A DNA stretch of 64,000 nucleotides. Origin: CAVYWD01 sp963772225. Lineage in GTDB: Bacteria; Myxococcota; Myxococcia; Myxococcales; UBA5297. Position 1 is the stretch's first letter. Every line of letters begins with the position of its first letter. The stretch is taken from positions 372,001-436,000 of the forward strand of contig CAVYWD010000008.1 of the NCBI GenBank assembly GCA_963772225.1, given 5' to 3'. This document shows positions 16,161-25,872 of the stretch, one piece after another. Position numbers and translations under genes: made by a program. Under the pieces are notes generated by a model. That model worked only from the letters and a program-made list of their open reading frames with translations. It did no database searches and was not told the origin of the DNA.

Positions 16161-17345
16161 ATGGCCTCGCTGTCCATCCGCTGGAAGCTCGCGCTCGCGG
16201 CGCTCGCGTGCCTCGCGGTCACCGCTGCGGCCGTGGCGCTGCAAGGTCGAGCGAGCCTTCAGGCCGCGGTCGAGCGCGAGGGCGAGCACGCGGCCCTGGC
16301 CGCGGCCAAAGGCTTCTCCGCTTTAGAGAAGCGGGAGGTCGAGCGGCTCTCCACGGCGCTCGACGCGATGGTGCATCAGCCCACGTTCGCCGCGCTCTAC
16401 CTCCAGCGCGACCGCGAGCGCTTGCTCGCCGCGGCCAAGCCCACGTTCGCCGAGCTGAAGCTGCGCCATCAGATCTCGCACTGGTCCTTCGTAGACCCCG
16501 AGCCGCTGCGCACCTGCTTTCTGCGCCTCGAGCGGCCCGAGCTCCACGACGACGAGGTCAGTCGCCCGGCGCTGCGCGCGGCCATCAAGTCCGACTCGGC
16601 CGCCGCCGGCATGGAGCTCGATTGGACCGGGTTTGCGCTCCGCGTGGTGCGCCCTTATCGGCCCGAGTCGAAGACCATCGGCTATCTCGAGGTGGGCGAG
16701 GAGATCGACGACCTGTTGATCCGCCTGAAGGCGGAGGCGGGCGACGAGCTCGGCCTGGTCCTCGAGAAGCAGCGCCTCGACGAGAAGGCCTTCGCCGAGT
16801 CGCGCGGCGCCAGCCGCAACCCCTGGGGCGATCACCCGACGCTGGTGCTCGTAGACGCCACGAGCGCCGAGCTGCCGATCGCCGGCGCCGCCGAGGACCT
16901 GAAGGACGCCCCCGACGAAGGCCGATTCTTGGGCGCGCTGTCTCGAGGCGAGAGGACCTTCGTGCGCGGGCTCGCCCCGATCCGAGACGCGTCGGGGCAG
17001 AGGGTGGGGGGCTTGTTCGTCCTGCGGGACGTGACCGGCCTCCGGAACCGGCTGGTGGCCGAGCTGTGGCGCTCGGGCGGTCTCACCATGCTGCTGGCGC
17101 TCGCCCAGCTCATCCTACTCGCCGCGCTGGTGGAGGCGTTCGTGTTCCGGCGCGTGGGCCGAATGCGGCGGACCATCGAGGATGTCTCCACGCGCTTGGC
17201 CGGCGGCCACTACACCATTGGCGAGAGCCTGCAGGTAGAATCCCCCGACGAGATCGGCCGGTTCGAAATGTTTCTGGGCGAGTTTCTGGCGGCCATCGGC
17301 CAGACGCTGGCCGAGCTCGAGAAGAGGATGCGCGGGATGCCCTGA
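16161..17345 (+). CDS. membrane sensor with periplasmic dCache-type domain and HAMP, no output domain
   Basis: A 394-residue receptor. A first membrane helix (LALAALACLAVTAAAVAL, residues about 9-26) anchors a periplasmic sensor of the dCache_3 type, indicated by LRTCFLRLERPELHDDEVS, GMELDWTGFALRVVRPYR and TIGYLEVGEEIDDLLIRLK. A second helix (LTMLLALAQLILLAALVEAFVF) leads into a HAMP-like linker (RRTIEDVSTRLAGGHYTI ... SPDEIGRFEMFLGEFL) and the protein ends there. With no kinase, cyclase or methyl-accepting domain, it must signal through protein contacts, perhaps with the two upstream PATAN and Roadblock proteins. Confidence 0.75.
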   Translation: MASLSIRWKLALAALACLAVTAAAVALQGRASLQAAVEREGEHAALAAAKGFSALEKREVERLSTALDAMVHQPTFAALYLQRDRERLLAAAKPTFAELKLRHQISHWSFVDPEPLRTCFLRLERPELHDDEVSRPALRAAIKSDSAAAGMELDWTGFALRVVRPYRPESKTIGYLEVGEEIDDLLIRLKAEAGDELGLVLEKQRLDEKAFAESRGASRNPWGDHPTLVLVDATSAELPIAGAAEDLKDAPDEGRFLGALSRGERTFVRGLAPIRDASGQRVGGLFVLRDVTGLRNRLVAELWRSGGLTMLLALAQLILLAALVEAFVFRRVGRMRRTIEDVSTRLAGGHYTIGESLQVESPDEIGRFEMFLGEFLAAIGQTLAELEKRMRGMP

Positions 17346-17447
17346 CCCGCGCCAGAGCTTCATGCGCGAACGCGTTCCGCCGCCGAGCCCCGCCAAGCAC
17401 TCCGCCGAGAGTCACCCCCAGCCCACTGGCCTCGCGCGGCGCCACGC

Positions 17448-18747
17448 GTGGGCGAGGGCATTGCCGTGACCGCAAGAGCCCAGGGAGACAGCGGCGGGGC
17501 CCTGCAGATTGGCCTCGAGTGGCTCGTGCGGCTGCGCTGGTGGGCCGGGGCGGCCGAGGTGCTCGCCGTGCTCCTCTCGGCCGCGGTCGGCGCGCGGCTT
17601 CCGGTGGCGCCGCTGCTCGCCCTCGCCGGGGCGACGCTGCTCAGCAACCTGGCCCTGAGCGCCTGGGTGCGGCGGGGCCGAAGGTCCGCGACCTCCGGCG
17701 CCCTCGGCGGCCTCCTGGTCCTCGACCTGTGCCTCTTGACGGGGATGCTGGCGCTCACGGGCGGGGCGTCGAACCCGTTCAGCGTCCTGAGCCTGGTCTA
17801 CGTGGCGCTGGCCGCGGTGCTCCTGAGCCCTCGCTGGGCCTGGGGCACCGCGCTTCTCTCGGTGGCGAGCTTCTCGGCCTTGTTCCTGCTGCCGGCGACC
17901 GAGGCGGGGCACCATCACCACGGCATGGCGGAGAGCTCGCAGTTCAGCGCGCACCTGTGGGGGATGCTCGCGGCCTTCGCCATGGCGTCGGGGCTGCTCG
18001 CCTACTTCGTGACCCGCGTGGCGCAGGCGCTGCGCGCGCGCGAGGCCGAGCTGGCAGTGGTGCGGGAGCGGGCCGCGCGGAGCGAGCGGCTGGCGAGCGC
18101 GATGGTGTTGGCGGCGGACGCGGCCCACGAGCTGGGCACGCCGCTGGGCACCATCGCGCTGGCCGCCAAGGAGCTGGAGCGCAAGGTGGCGCGGCGGCCT
18201 GAGGGAGGCCCGTTGGCCGAGGACGCGCGGCTCATCCGCTCCGAGGTCGATCGCTGTCGGGCCATCCTGGACCAGCTCAGCGAGCGGGCCGGGGAGCCGG
18301 CCGGCGAGGCGCCGGGGCCGGTCGCGATGGAGACGGTGGCGAAGGAGCTGCAATCGGCGCTCACCCGCGACCTGGGCCTGAGGCTCTGCGTGCGGATTGA
18401 CCCGGACGCCTCGGGCGTGGTGGTGCCTCGCAAGGCGTTCGTCCACGTGCTCTCGAACCTGGTCCGGAACGCCTTCGACGCCTCGCCGGGCGGGGCGTTG
18501 GTGGAGCTCGTCGCGCGGCGCCGCGGCCAGCGGATTCTGGGTCGAGGTGCGCGACCGCGGGCGCGGGATGAGCGACGAGGAGCTCGCGCGCGCGACCGAG
18601 CCCTTCTTCACCACGAAGGAGCCCGGAAAGAACATGGGGCTGGGGCTTTTCCTGGTCGACCGCTTCGCCCAGCAGATCGGCGGCCGCCTGGTCCTGGAGT
18701 CGCGCCAGGGCGCGGGCACCACGGCCGTCCTGGAGATCCCCGCATGA
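17448..18747 (+). CDS. regB: RegB/PrrB-type redox sensor histidine kinase, frameshifted before the ATPase end
   Basis: Membrane histidine kinase. Six predicted membrane helices carry the RegB quinone-binding motif GGxxNPF as GGASNPF; the H-box is AADAAHELGTPLGT; and the redox-responsive cysteine position is kept in the phrase VDRCRAIL. These three marks are specific to the RegB/PrrB family. The N-box (NLVRNAFDAS) is in the starting frame, but from about 18510-18540 the meaningful frame is one base over: FWVEVRDRGRGMSDEELA, PFFTTKEPGKNMGLGLFLV and the end VLEIPA. One extra base around 18525-18538 explains this. Read without correction, the frame runs on into the response regulator and would be mistaken for a fusion protein. 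Confidence 0.82.
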
Positions 18748-19295
18748 GCGCCCAGCCGCAGCGACCCACCTTCCTGGTGGTCGACGACGACGAGGTCTAC
18801 CGCTCCCGGCTGATGCGCGCCCTTGCCGACCGGGGCTTCGAAGTGCGGGGCGCGGCCGACGCCGAGGAGGCGCTGGTCTCGGCGCGAAAAGACAGCCCCG
18901 AGTTCGCGGTGGTGGACCTGCGCATGCCTGGGCGCTCGGGTCTCGAGGTGGTCCAGGAGCTCGCGGCCATCGACCCGACCACGAAGACCTTGGTCCTGAC
19001 GGGCTACGGCAGCATCGCCACGGCGCTGGAGGCGGTTCGCCTGGGGGCGCTGCACTACCTCACCAAGCCCGCCGACGCCGACGAGGTTTTGGCCGCCTTC
19101 GGGCGCGGAAAGAGAGAAGAGCCCAAGGCCGCTACCGCGCGGCGCCAGGTGCCCTCGCTGGCCCGCGTCGAGTGGGAGCACATCAACCGCGTCCTGGTCG
19201 ACTGCGGCGGCAACATCAGCGAAGCGGCGCGGCTGTTGGGGATTCACCGGCGGTCGCTGCAGCGAAAGCTCGCCAAGCACCCGACGACTCGGTGA
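18744..19295 (+). CDS. regA: RegA/PrrA/ActR-type response regulator
   Basis: A 183-residue regulator: a receiver domain with acidic pocket VVDDDEVYRS, phosphorylation site Asp58 in VVDLRMPGRSG and the conserved LTKP lysine, then a linker and a Fis-type helix-turn-helix (ISEAARLLGIHRRSLQRKL), as in RegA/PrrA. The ATG overlaps the regB stop codon (ATGA), so the pair is coupled. In other bacteria RegBA switches respiration, heme-protein and carbon/nitrogen genes according to redox state; the cytochrome and heme genes in this window are plausible but unproven targets. Confidence 0.9.
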   Translation: MSAQPQRPTFLVVDDDEVYRSRLMRALADRGFEVRGAADAEEALVSARKDSPEFAVVDLRMPGRSGLEVVQELAAIDPTTKTLVLTGYGSIATALEAVRLGALHYLTKPADADEVLAAFGRGKREEPKAATARRQVPSLARVEWEHINRVLVDCGGNISEAARLLGIHRRSLQRKLAKHPTTR

Positions 19296-19365
19296 GACGA
19301 CTCGTCCAAGAGCAGGGCAGGCAGAACACTTGTTCAGTGTCAGACCCGCATGCTACCACTGCTTC

Positions 19366-21102
<1,737 letters not shown>

Positions 21103-21105
21103 GGT

Positions 21106-21133
21106 CCCCCCTCCCCGCTTTGCGGGGAGGGGG
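21106..21133. repeat. REP-like GC palindrome, copy A
   Basis: The palindrome ccccctccccgctttgcggg and its mirrored end ggaggggg lies between the convergent recN and receiver genes. It belongs to the same family as copies at 27993-28018, 50004-50042 and 50500-50538. As RNA it folds into a strong hairpin, so it could stop transcription from both sides. Confidence 0.7.
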
Positions 21134-21157
21134 CGAAGGGGGAGAGGTCGTCGGCCC

Positions 21158-21538
21158 CTAGTGTCCGGCGTCGCCCGTGGAGCAATGCTCGACCAGGGCG
21201 AGCACGTCGTCGAGGTCGAACGGCTTGCCCAGGTACCCTTCGGCGCCGATCTCCTCGGCGGTCTTGCGCGCGTCTTCAGCGGCGGTGACCACGACGATGG
21301 GGACCCGCCGGGCGTAGGCGCGCCGGAGCTCCTCCGCGAACTGCCAGCCATTCATCCCCGGCATCTTCATGTCGAGGAGGACGAGCGCCGGCAGCTTCAG
21401 CGAGACGCGCTCCAGGGCATCCCTGCCGTCGCTGGCGGTCTGCACGACGTACCCGGCTCCCTCGAGCAGGAGCTTCATCAGCTCCCGGAGATCCGGGTCG
21501 TCGTCGACCACCAGCACCAGCTTGTGCCCTTCGGCCAT
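21158..21538 (-). CDS. single-domain response regulator (CheY-like)
   Basis: A 126-residue stand-alone receiver domain. The acidic pair lies in VVDDDPDLREL, the phosphorylatable aspartate is Asp56 in LLDMKMPGMNGW, the conserved Thr is in PIVVVTAAEDA and the Lys in GYLGKPFDLDD. No output domain is present. It faces recN tail-to-tail and diverges from the PP2C gene, which could be functionally related as both are signalling proteins, but no cognate kinase is adjacent. Confidence 0.9.
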   Translation of the reverse strand: MAEGHKLVLVVDDDPDLRELMKLLLEGAGYVVQTASDGRDALERVSLKLPALVLLDMKMPGMNGWQFAEELRRAYARRVPIVVVTAAEDARKTAEEIGAEGYLGKPFDLDDVLALVEHCSTGDAGH

Positions 21539-21753
21539 CGGCGTTTCCTGGGCGCCGTCTCTGATTCTCGGCTCCCGAAGCTCTCTCTCAGCGCCTTCGT
21601 CGGCGGTTCAGCGGTCCTCCATGATAAAGGGTCGGCCGCCTTCGAAAAAAGGCGTCGGCGCCACGGGGCGCGGCGAGCCACAGAGCGGTCGTTGTTGACC
21701 TTGTCACCGCGCGGCCGGTAGATTCCTCCCATCAGCCAACGGCCCATCCCTCC

Positions 21754-22509
21754 ATGCCCGTCCTCTTCAAAGGCGTCTCCGACGTCGGCCGAAAGCGCGA
21801 CCACAATGAGGATAGCTTCCTCATTGACGAGGAGCTCTCCCTCTTCGTGGTCGCGGACGGGATGGGCGGCCATGCGGGCGGCGGGACGGCCTCTCGGCTC
21901 GCGGTCGAGACCATCGACGAGCGAGTGAGGGCGGCCAAGGGCGTCAGCCCGAGCCCCTTCACCTTCGCCGGCGACCTATCCGACTCCCCGCTCCCCGAGG
22001 TGCTTCGCCAAGCGGTCGAAGCGGCCTGCGCGAAGATCTTCCGCGCCGCACAGGCCGACGCTCAGCTCGCGGGCATGGGCACGACCACCATCGCGCTGCT
22101 GGCCCACGGGCCACACGTCTTCTTCGCCCACGTCGGCGACAGCCGCGCGTACCTCGTGCGCGGCGACCTGGTCCAGCAGATCAGCGAAGACCACAGCCTC
22201 GTCAACGAGCAGATCAAGGCGGGGATGATCACCCTCGAAGAAGCCCGCCACAGCCGGTACAAGAACATCATCACCCGCTCCGTCGGCTTCGAGCAGGAGG
22301 TGGCGGTCGACGTGATGGGGCTCGTCACCGAGGCCGGCGACACCTTCGTGCTCTGCTCCGACGGGATGAGCAACCTGGTCGAGGACAATGAGATCCTCGA
22401 CATCGCCCGCAGCGCCGACTTCCCCGGAATTCCCCAGGCCCTCGTCGACCTCGCCAACGAGCGAGGTGGGGACGACAACATCACTGTCGTCTGTGTCCGC
22501 ACGGCTTGA
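21754..22509 (+). CDS. PP2C-type serine/threonine protein phosphatase
   Basis: A 251-residue cytoplasmic phosphatase with the bacterial PP2C (Stp1-like) metal-binding motifs in order: VGRKRDHNEDSF, VVADGMGGHAGG, the mid motif FFAHVGDSRAYLVR, FVLCSDGMSNLV and ERGGDDNITVVCV at the end. The protein is complete and of the usual family length. Such enzymes reverse Ser/Thr kinase phosphorylation; no Hanks-type kinase is encoded in this window. Confidence 0.93.
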   Translation: MPVLFKGVSDVGRKRDHNEDSFLIDEELSLFVVADGMGGHAGGGTASRLAVETIDERVRAAKGVSPSPFTFAGDLSDSPLPEVLRQAVEAACAKIFRAAQADAQLAGMGTTTIALLAHGPHVFFAHVGDSRAYLVRGDLVQQISEDHSLVNEQIKAGMITLEEARHSRYKNIITRSVGFEQEVAVDVMGLVTEAGDTFVLCSDGMSNLVEDNEILDIARSADFPGIPQALVDLANERGGDDNITVVCVRTA

Positions 22510-22580
22510 CGGCCTGTTGTAGACTGCCCGTCGACTCCGAACGAAGACGGTCGCTCCCGTGGTGAGGTCAGGAGGCGCGC

Positions 22581-22970
22581 ATGGACGGCAGTCAGCCTCG
22601 GCGAACGGGTGGGCAAGGGTGGCCTGCGGGAGCTCTGCTCGCAGCGCTGGCCAGCCTCGCCGGTTTCGCCTCGGGGTGCGGGCCCACGCAGTCCACCGCG
22701 CTCATCATGGACGCCGACGTGCTGCTCCAGGCCGCGACCACCGCGGACGCCGAGAAGCTCGCGCCCTACGAGTGGACCGGGGCCCGCGAGTACTTGCACA
22801 AGGCGCGCGAGGAGCAGGGCTACGCCGACTTCGAGGTGGCCATCGACTTCGCGCAGAAGGCCAAGAAGCTGGCCGAGCAAGCCAGGTCGAAAGCCATGGC
22901 CGCCAACGCGGAGGGCTCGCTCCCCACCGCTCCACCCTCGGCGGCAAAGCCGTCCCCCGAGCCTCCTTGA
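22581..22970 (+). CDS. DUF4398 domain lipoprotein
   Basis: A 129-residue protein. After an unusually polar start, a hydrophobic segment (GALLAALASLAGFASGC) ends in a lipobox-like Cys. The mature part (LLQAATTADAEKLAPYEWTGAREYLHKAREEQGYADFEVAIDFAQKAKKLAEQA) is the DUF4398 helical domain, with the typical AP-Y-E-...-A-..YL-KA pattern, and ends in a proline-rich tail. It lies 13 bases before the OmpA-family gene, a pairing often seen in delta-proteobacteria, so the two are probably an envelope unit. Confidence 0.8.
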   Translation: MDGSQPRRTGGQGWPAGALLAALASLAGFASGCGPTQSTALIMDADVLLQAATTADAEKLAPYEWTGAREYLHKAREEQGYADFEVAIDFAQKAKKLAEQARSKAMAANAEGSLPTAPPSAAKPSPEPP

Positions 22971-22983
22971 GGGAACGCCCCGC

Positions 22984-24084
22984 ATGCGCCTCGCCTCCAT
23001 CGCCCTCCCGGTCGCCGCTGCAGCGCTCTTTGCCGGCTGCGTGACCGGCAAGAAAATCCGCGCCGACGGAGAGGTCATCGCCGCGGACATCCAGCGCGCC
23101 CGAAAGTCCGGGGCCGTGCGCTGTGCGCCGCGCGAGCTCGCCATGGCCGAGGCCCACCTCGACTTCGCCTACGGCGAGGTCTCCGAGGGCAACTCCAGCC
23201 GTGCGCAGGAGCACATCGTCGTCGCCTCGGAGAACGCCAAGAGGGCGCTGGTGCTGTCGAAGGAGTGCGGCCCCAAGCAGGTCGTCATCAAGGCCGCCCG
23301 AGCGCCGGTCGTCGTGAAGGTCGAGCCGACCGACCGCGACGGCGACGGCGTGATCGACGCCGAGGACCAGTGCCCCGACGTCCCCGGCGTCCCCGAGAAC
23401 AAGGGCTGTCCGCTGGCGGTCGACACGGACGGCGACGGCATCCCCGACAACCTCGACCGCTGCCCGCTGAACCCCGAGGACAAGGACGGCTTCCAGGACG
23501 AAGACGGCTGCCCCGACCCCGACAACGACAACGACGGCATCACCGACGCCATGGACGCATGCCCGAACGACCCGGGGCCGGTCGAGAACCGCGGGTGCCC
23601 GACCATGGACCGCGACCACGACGGCATTGCCGACGCCGAGGACGCCTGCCCCGACGAGCCCGGCATCCCCGACCCGGACCCGAAGAAGAACGGCTGCCCG
23701 CGCAAGATGTCCCTGGTGGTCGTGAAGAAGGACCGGATCGAGATCAAGCAGCAGATCAACTTCGACTTCGCCAAGTCGACCATCAGGGGCGCCCAGAGCT
23801 TCCAGATCCTCGACCAGGTCACGCAGGTGCTGAAGGACTTCCCCGGCATCAAGAAGGTGAAGATCGAGGGCCATACCGACTCCATCGGCGGCAAGGCCAC
23901 GAACCAGCATCTCTCACAGGCCCGCGCCGAGGCGGTCATGAAGTACCTCGCCGGCAAGGGCGTCGATGCCGACCGCATGGAGGCGGAGGGCTTCGGCATG
24001 GAGAAGCCCATCGCCTCCAACGCCACCGAGCGGGGCCGAGCCCAGAACCGGCGCACCGAGTTCAACATCGTGGAGCGCGATTAG
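22984..24084 (+). CDS. OmpA-family lipoprotein with DUF4398-like and TSP type-3 regions
   Basis: A 366-residue envelope protein. The signal peptide MRLASIALPVAAAALFAGC ends at a lipobox Cys. Residues about 25-105 resemble the helical domain of the preceding gene (APRELAMAEAHLDFAYGEVSEG). Then four acidic calcium-binding-like thrombospondin type-3 repeats follow (DRDGDGVIDAEDQCPDVPG, DTDGDGIPDNLDRCP, DNDNDGITDAMDACP, DRDHDGIADAEDACP). The C-terminal OmpA domain (INFDFAKSTI, IEGHTDSIGG, LSQARAEAVMKYL, RGRAQNRRTEFNI) should bind peptidoglycan. It could play a Pal-like tethering role; pal is not seen next to tolB. Confidence 0.9.
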   Translation: MRLASIALPVAAAALFAGCVTGKKIRADGEVIAADIQRARKSGAVRCAPRELAMAEAHLDFAYGEVSEGNSSRAQEHIVVASENAKRALVLSKECGPKQVVIKAARAPVVVKVEPTDRDGDGVIDAEDQCPDVPGVPENKGCPLAVDTDGDGIPDNLDRCPLNPEDKDGFQDEDGCPDPDNDNDGITDAMDACPNDPGPVENRGCPTMDRDHDGIADAEDACPDEPGIPDPDPKKNGCPRKMSLVVVKKDRIEIKQQINFDFAKSTIRGAQSFQILDQVTQVLKDFPGIKKVKIEGHTDSIGGKATNQHLSQARAEAVMKYLAGKGVDADRMEAEGFGMEKPIASNATERGRAQNRRTEFNIVERD

Positions 24085-24085
24085 C

Positions 24086-24964
24086 GTGCGTTTCCGCGAG
24101 GGCTACGCGACCTCTCGCACAGGCCTCAAGCTCTACTGGCGGATCGACGGCTCGCGCGGGCCGGCGCTCGTCTGCTGCAACGGCGCGGGCGTCTCCACGT
24201 TTTTCTGGGAGCCGTTCGCCCGGCAGCTCTCCTCGGACTACCAGGTCGTGCGCTTCGACTGGCGCGGCCACGGGCGCTCGGACTCGCCGCGCGACCCGCG
24301 GGACGTCTCCATCGTGCGCTGCGCCGAGGACCTGGAGGACCTGATGGACGGCCTGGGCCTGGACCGGGCGGTCGTGCTGGGGCACTCGGTGGGCGCGCAG
24401 GTGAGCTTCGAGTTGTTCCGCCGCCACCGCGAGCGGGTCGCGGCGCTCATCCCCACGCTCGCCACCTACCGCCGCGCCCTGGAGACCTTTCTGAACACCC
24501 GGTTCTTCCTCGGGGCCTTCGAGGTCATCCGCCGGGTCGCCGACGCCGCGCCCGAGCTCCTGAGCCGCGCGAGCCGTCCGCTGTTCACCACCGGCACCGC
24601 CGAGCGCCTGGCGCGGCTGGTGGGCCTGGTGGACCCGGCGCTCGCGCCGCACGAGTTCATGGTGCCGCTCATGGAGCACCTCGTCCGCATCGACCCGAGG
24701 ACGCTGGTGGCCATGGCCCGGGACGCCCAGCGCCACGACGCGAGCGACGTGTTGCCGACCATCGACGTCCCCACGCTGGTGGTGGCGGCGGAGCGGGACG
24801 TCTTCACCCCGCCGCGGCTCGGACGGGAGATGGCCGAGGCCATCCCCGGGGCGGAGCTCTTGCTCATGCCCAGCGCCACCCACGCCGCCCTCATCGAGCA
24901 GCCGGACCTGTTGTGTCTGCGCGTGGCCAAGTTCCTCGAGGAGCGCGTCTACCCCCGGCGTTGA
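24086..24964 (+). CDS. alpha/beta hydrolase
   Basis: A 292-residue cytoplasmic alpha/beta-hydrolase fold enzyme. The nucleophile elbow is GHSVGAQ, the oxyanion region is CCNGAGVSTFFW, the acid is probably the Asp in VVAAERDVFTPP and the histidine lies in PSATHAALIEQP. The GTG at 24086, one base after the ompA stop codon, gives a protein of normal length. The substrate cannot be predicted; the family includes esterases and haloperoxidase-like enzymes. It is followed by a strong hairpin. Confidence 0.85.
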   Translation: MRFREGYATSRTGLKLYWRIDGSRGPALVCCNGAGVSTFFWEPFARQLSSDYQVVRFDWRGHGRSDSPRDPRDVSIVRCAEDLEDLMDGLGLDRAVVLGHSVGAQVSFELFRRHRERVAALIPTLATYRRALETFLNTRFFLGAFEVIRRVADAAPELLSRASRPLFTTGTAERLARLVGLVDPALAPHEFMVPLMEHLVRIDPRTLVAMARDAQRHDASDVLPTIDVPTLVVAAERDVFTPPRLGREMAEAIPGAELLLMPSATHAALIEQPDLLCLRVAKFLEERVYPRR

Positions 24965-24969
24965 AAAGA

Positions 24970-25004
24970 GCGCGCCGGGCTCCGACGAAGGGAGCCCGGC
25001 GCGC
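24970..25004. terminator. perfect 14-bp hairpin between convergent genes
   Basis: Arms gcgcgccgggctcc and ggagcccggcgcgc pair perfectly around a 7-base loop, five bases after the hydrolase stop and 31 bases from the ccsA stop on the other strand. There is no U-run on the plus side; on the minus-strand reading a short ctctttt follows the hairpin. It is best read as a bidirectional terminator or transcription barrier. Confidence 0.65.
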
Positions 25005-25035
25005 GGACCAGGGGGGCAAGCGCATCGAGTGGCTT

Positions 25036-25869
25036 CTATCCCTGGTAGACGTGTGCGCTCTGCGCGGCGGTGGGCAGCATCGACATGCCGAGATAGGTGA
25101 ACATCACCACCGCGAACCCGGCGATGGCGAGCCAGGCGGCCCGCTCGCCGCGCCAGCCTTTGATGTGCCGCAGGTGCAGGTAGGTCGCGTAGACGAGCCA
25201 CGAGACGAGCGACCAGTTCTCCTTGGGGTCCCAGACCCAGAAGTCGCCCCAGGCCGCCTTCGCCCAGATGGACCCGACGAGCAGCCCGAAGGTCAGGAGC
25301 ACGAAGCCGAACCGGATGGCCGAGTAGGCCACGTTCTCGAGCACCAGCGTGCCGCACAGCGCGGTCCCGGCGTTCAGGGTGAGGGTGGGCCGGTAGAGCT
25401 GGACGGCGGAGACGGCGGTCGCGAAGAAGAGCGACGCGTAGCCGAAGAAGTAGACCACCACATGCGGGATGAACCAGCCGCTCTGCAGCGCCGGGGGCAG
25501 CTTGACGATCTCCGCGTCCCACTTGCTAACGGCGTAGACCATGGCCGCGAGCGAGCCCAGGGCGATGAGCGCGCCGAAGGCCCGGGTCCGGAACAGCTGC
25601 TCCATGGCCAGGTAGATGGCTGCGGTGCAGAAGGCGAGGAACACCATGGACTCGTACAAGGACTTGAAGGGCGGCCGGTCGGCGCTGATCCAGCGCAGGA
25701 CGATGAGCCCCAGATTGCCGCTGATGGCGACCGCCATGAGAGCGGTGCCGGCGCGCCCCACGAAGGCCCGGGTGGAGCGCCAGGTCGCGGCGTAGGCCCC
25801 GAAGGCCGCCGCGTACGTGGCGCCGGTGGCCGCGTAGAGAGGGTTCTCGGCGAGCAGTCCGAAGTCCAT
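25036..25869 (-). CDS. ccsA: cytochrome c biogenesis protein CcsA (ResC-like, System II)
   Basis: A 277-residue polytopic membrane protein of the heme-handling protein family. The tryptophan-rich WWD domain is clear: WGDFWVWDPKENWSLVSWLVYATYLHLR, flanked by His residues suited to bind heme. Around seven to eight hydrophobic helices are visible. Together with ResB it moves heme out and attaches it to CXXCH motifs. The start lies 3 bases after the resB stop, so the two are co-translated. This is the maturation system needed by the decaheme cytochrome at 44889. Confidence 0.92.
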   Translation of the reverse strand: MDFGLLAENPLYAATGATYAAAFGAYAATWRSTRAFVGRAGTALMAVAISGNLGLIVLRWISADRPPFKSLYESMVFLAFCTAAIYLAMEQLFRTRAFGALIALGSLAAMVYAVSKWDAEIVKLPPALQSGWFIPHVVVYFFGYASLFFATAVSAVQLYRPTLTLNAGTALCGTLVLENVAYSAIRFGFVLLTFGLLVGSIWAKAAWGDFWVWDPKENWSLVSWLVYATYLHLRHIKGWRGERAAWLAIAGFAVVMFTYLGMSMLPTAAQSAHVYQG

Positions 25870-25872
25870 GCC

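Noticed and set aside
17448..19295. One 615-residue hybrid kinase-regulator protein
   Set aside because: The middle part (about 18540-18740) has no family similarity in that frame, while the next frame continues the kinase perfectly to a stop overlapping the regulator ATG. It is an artefact of the frameshift.
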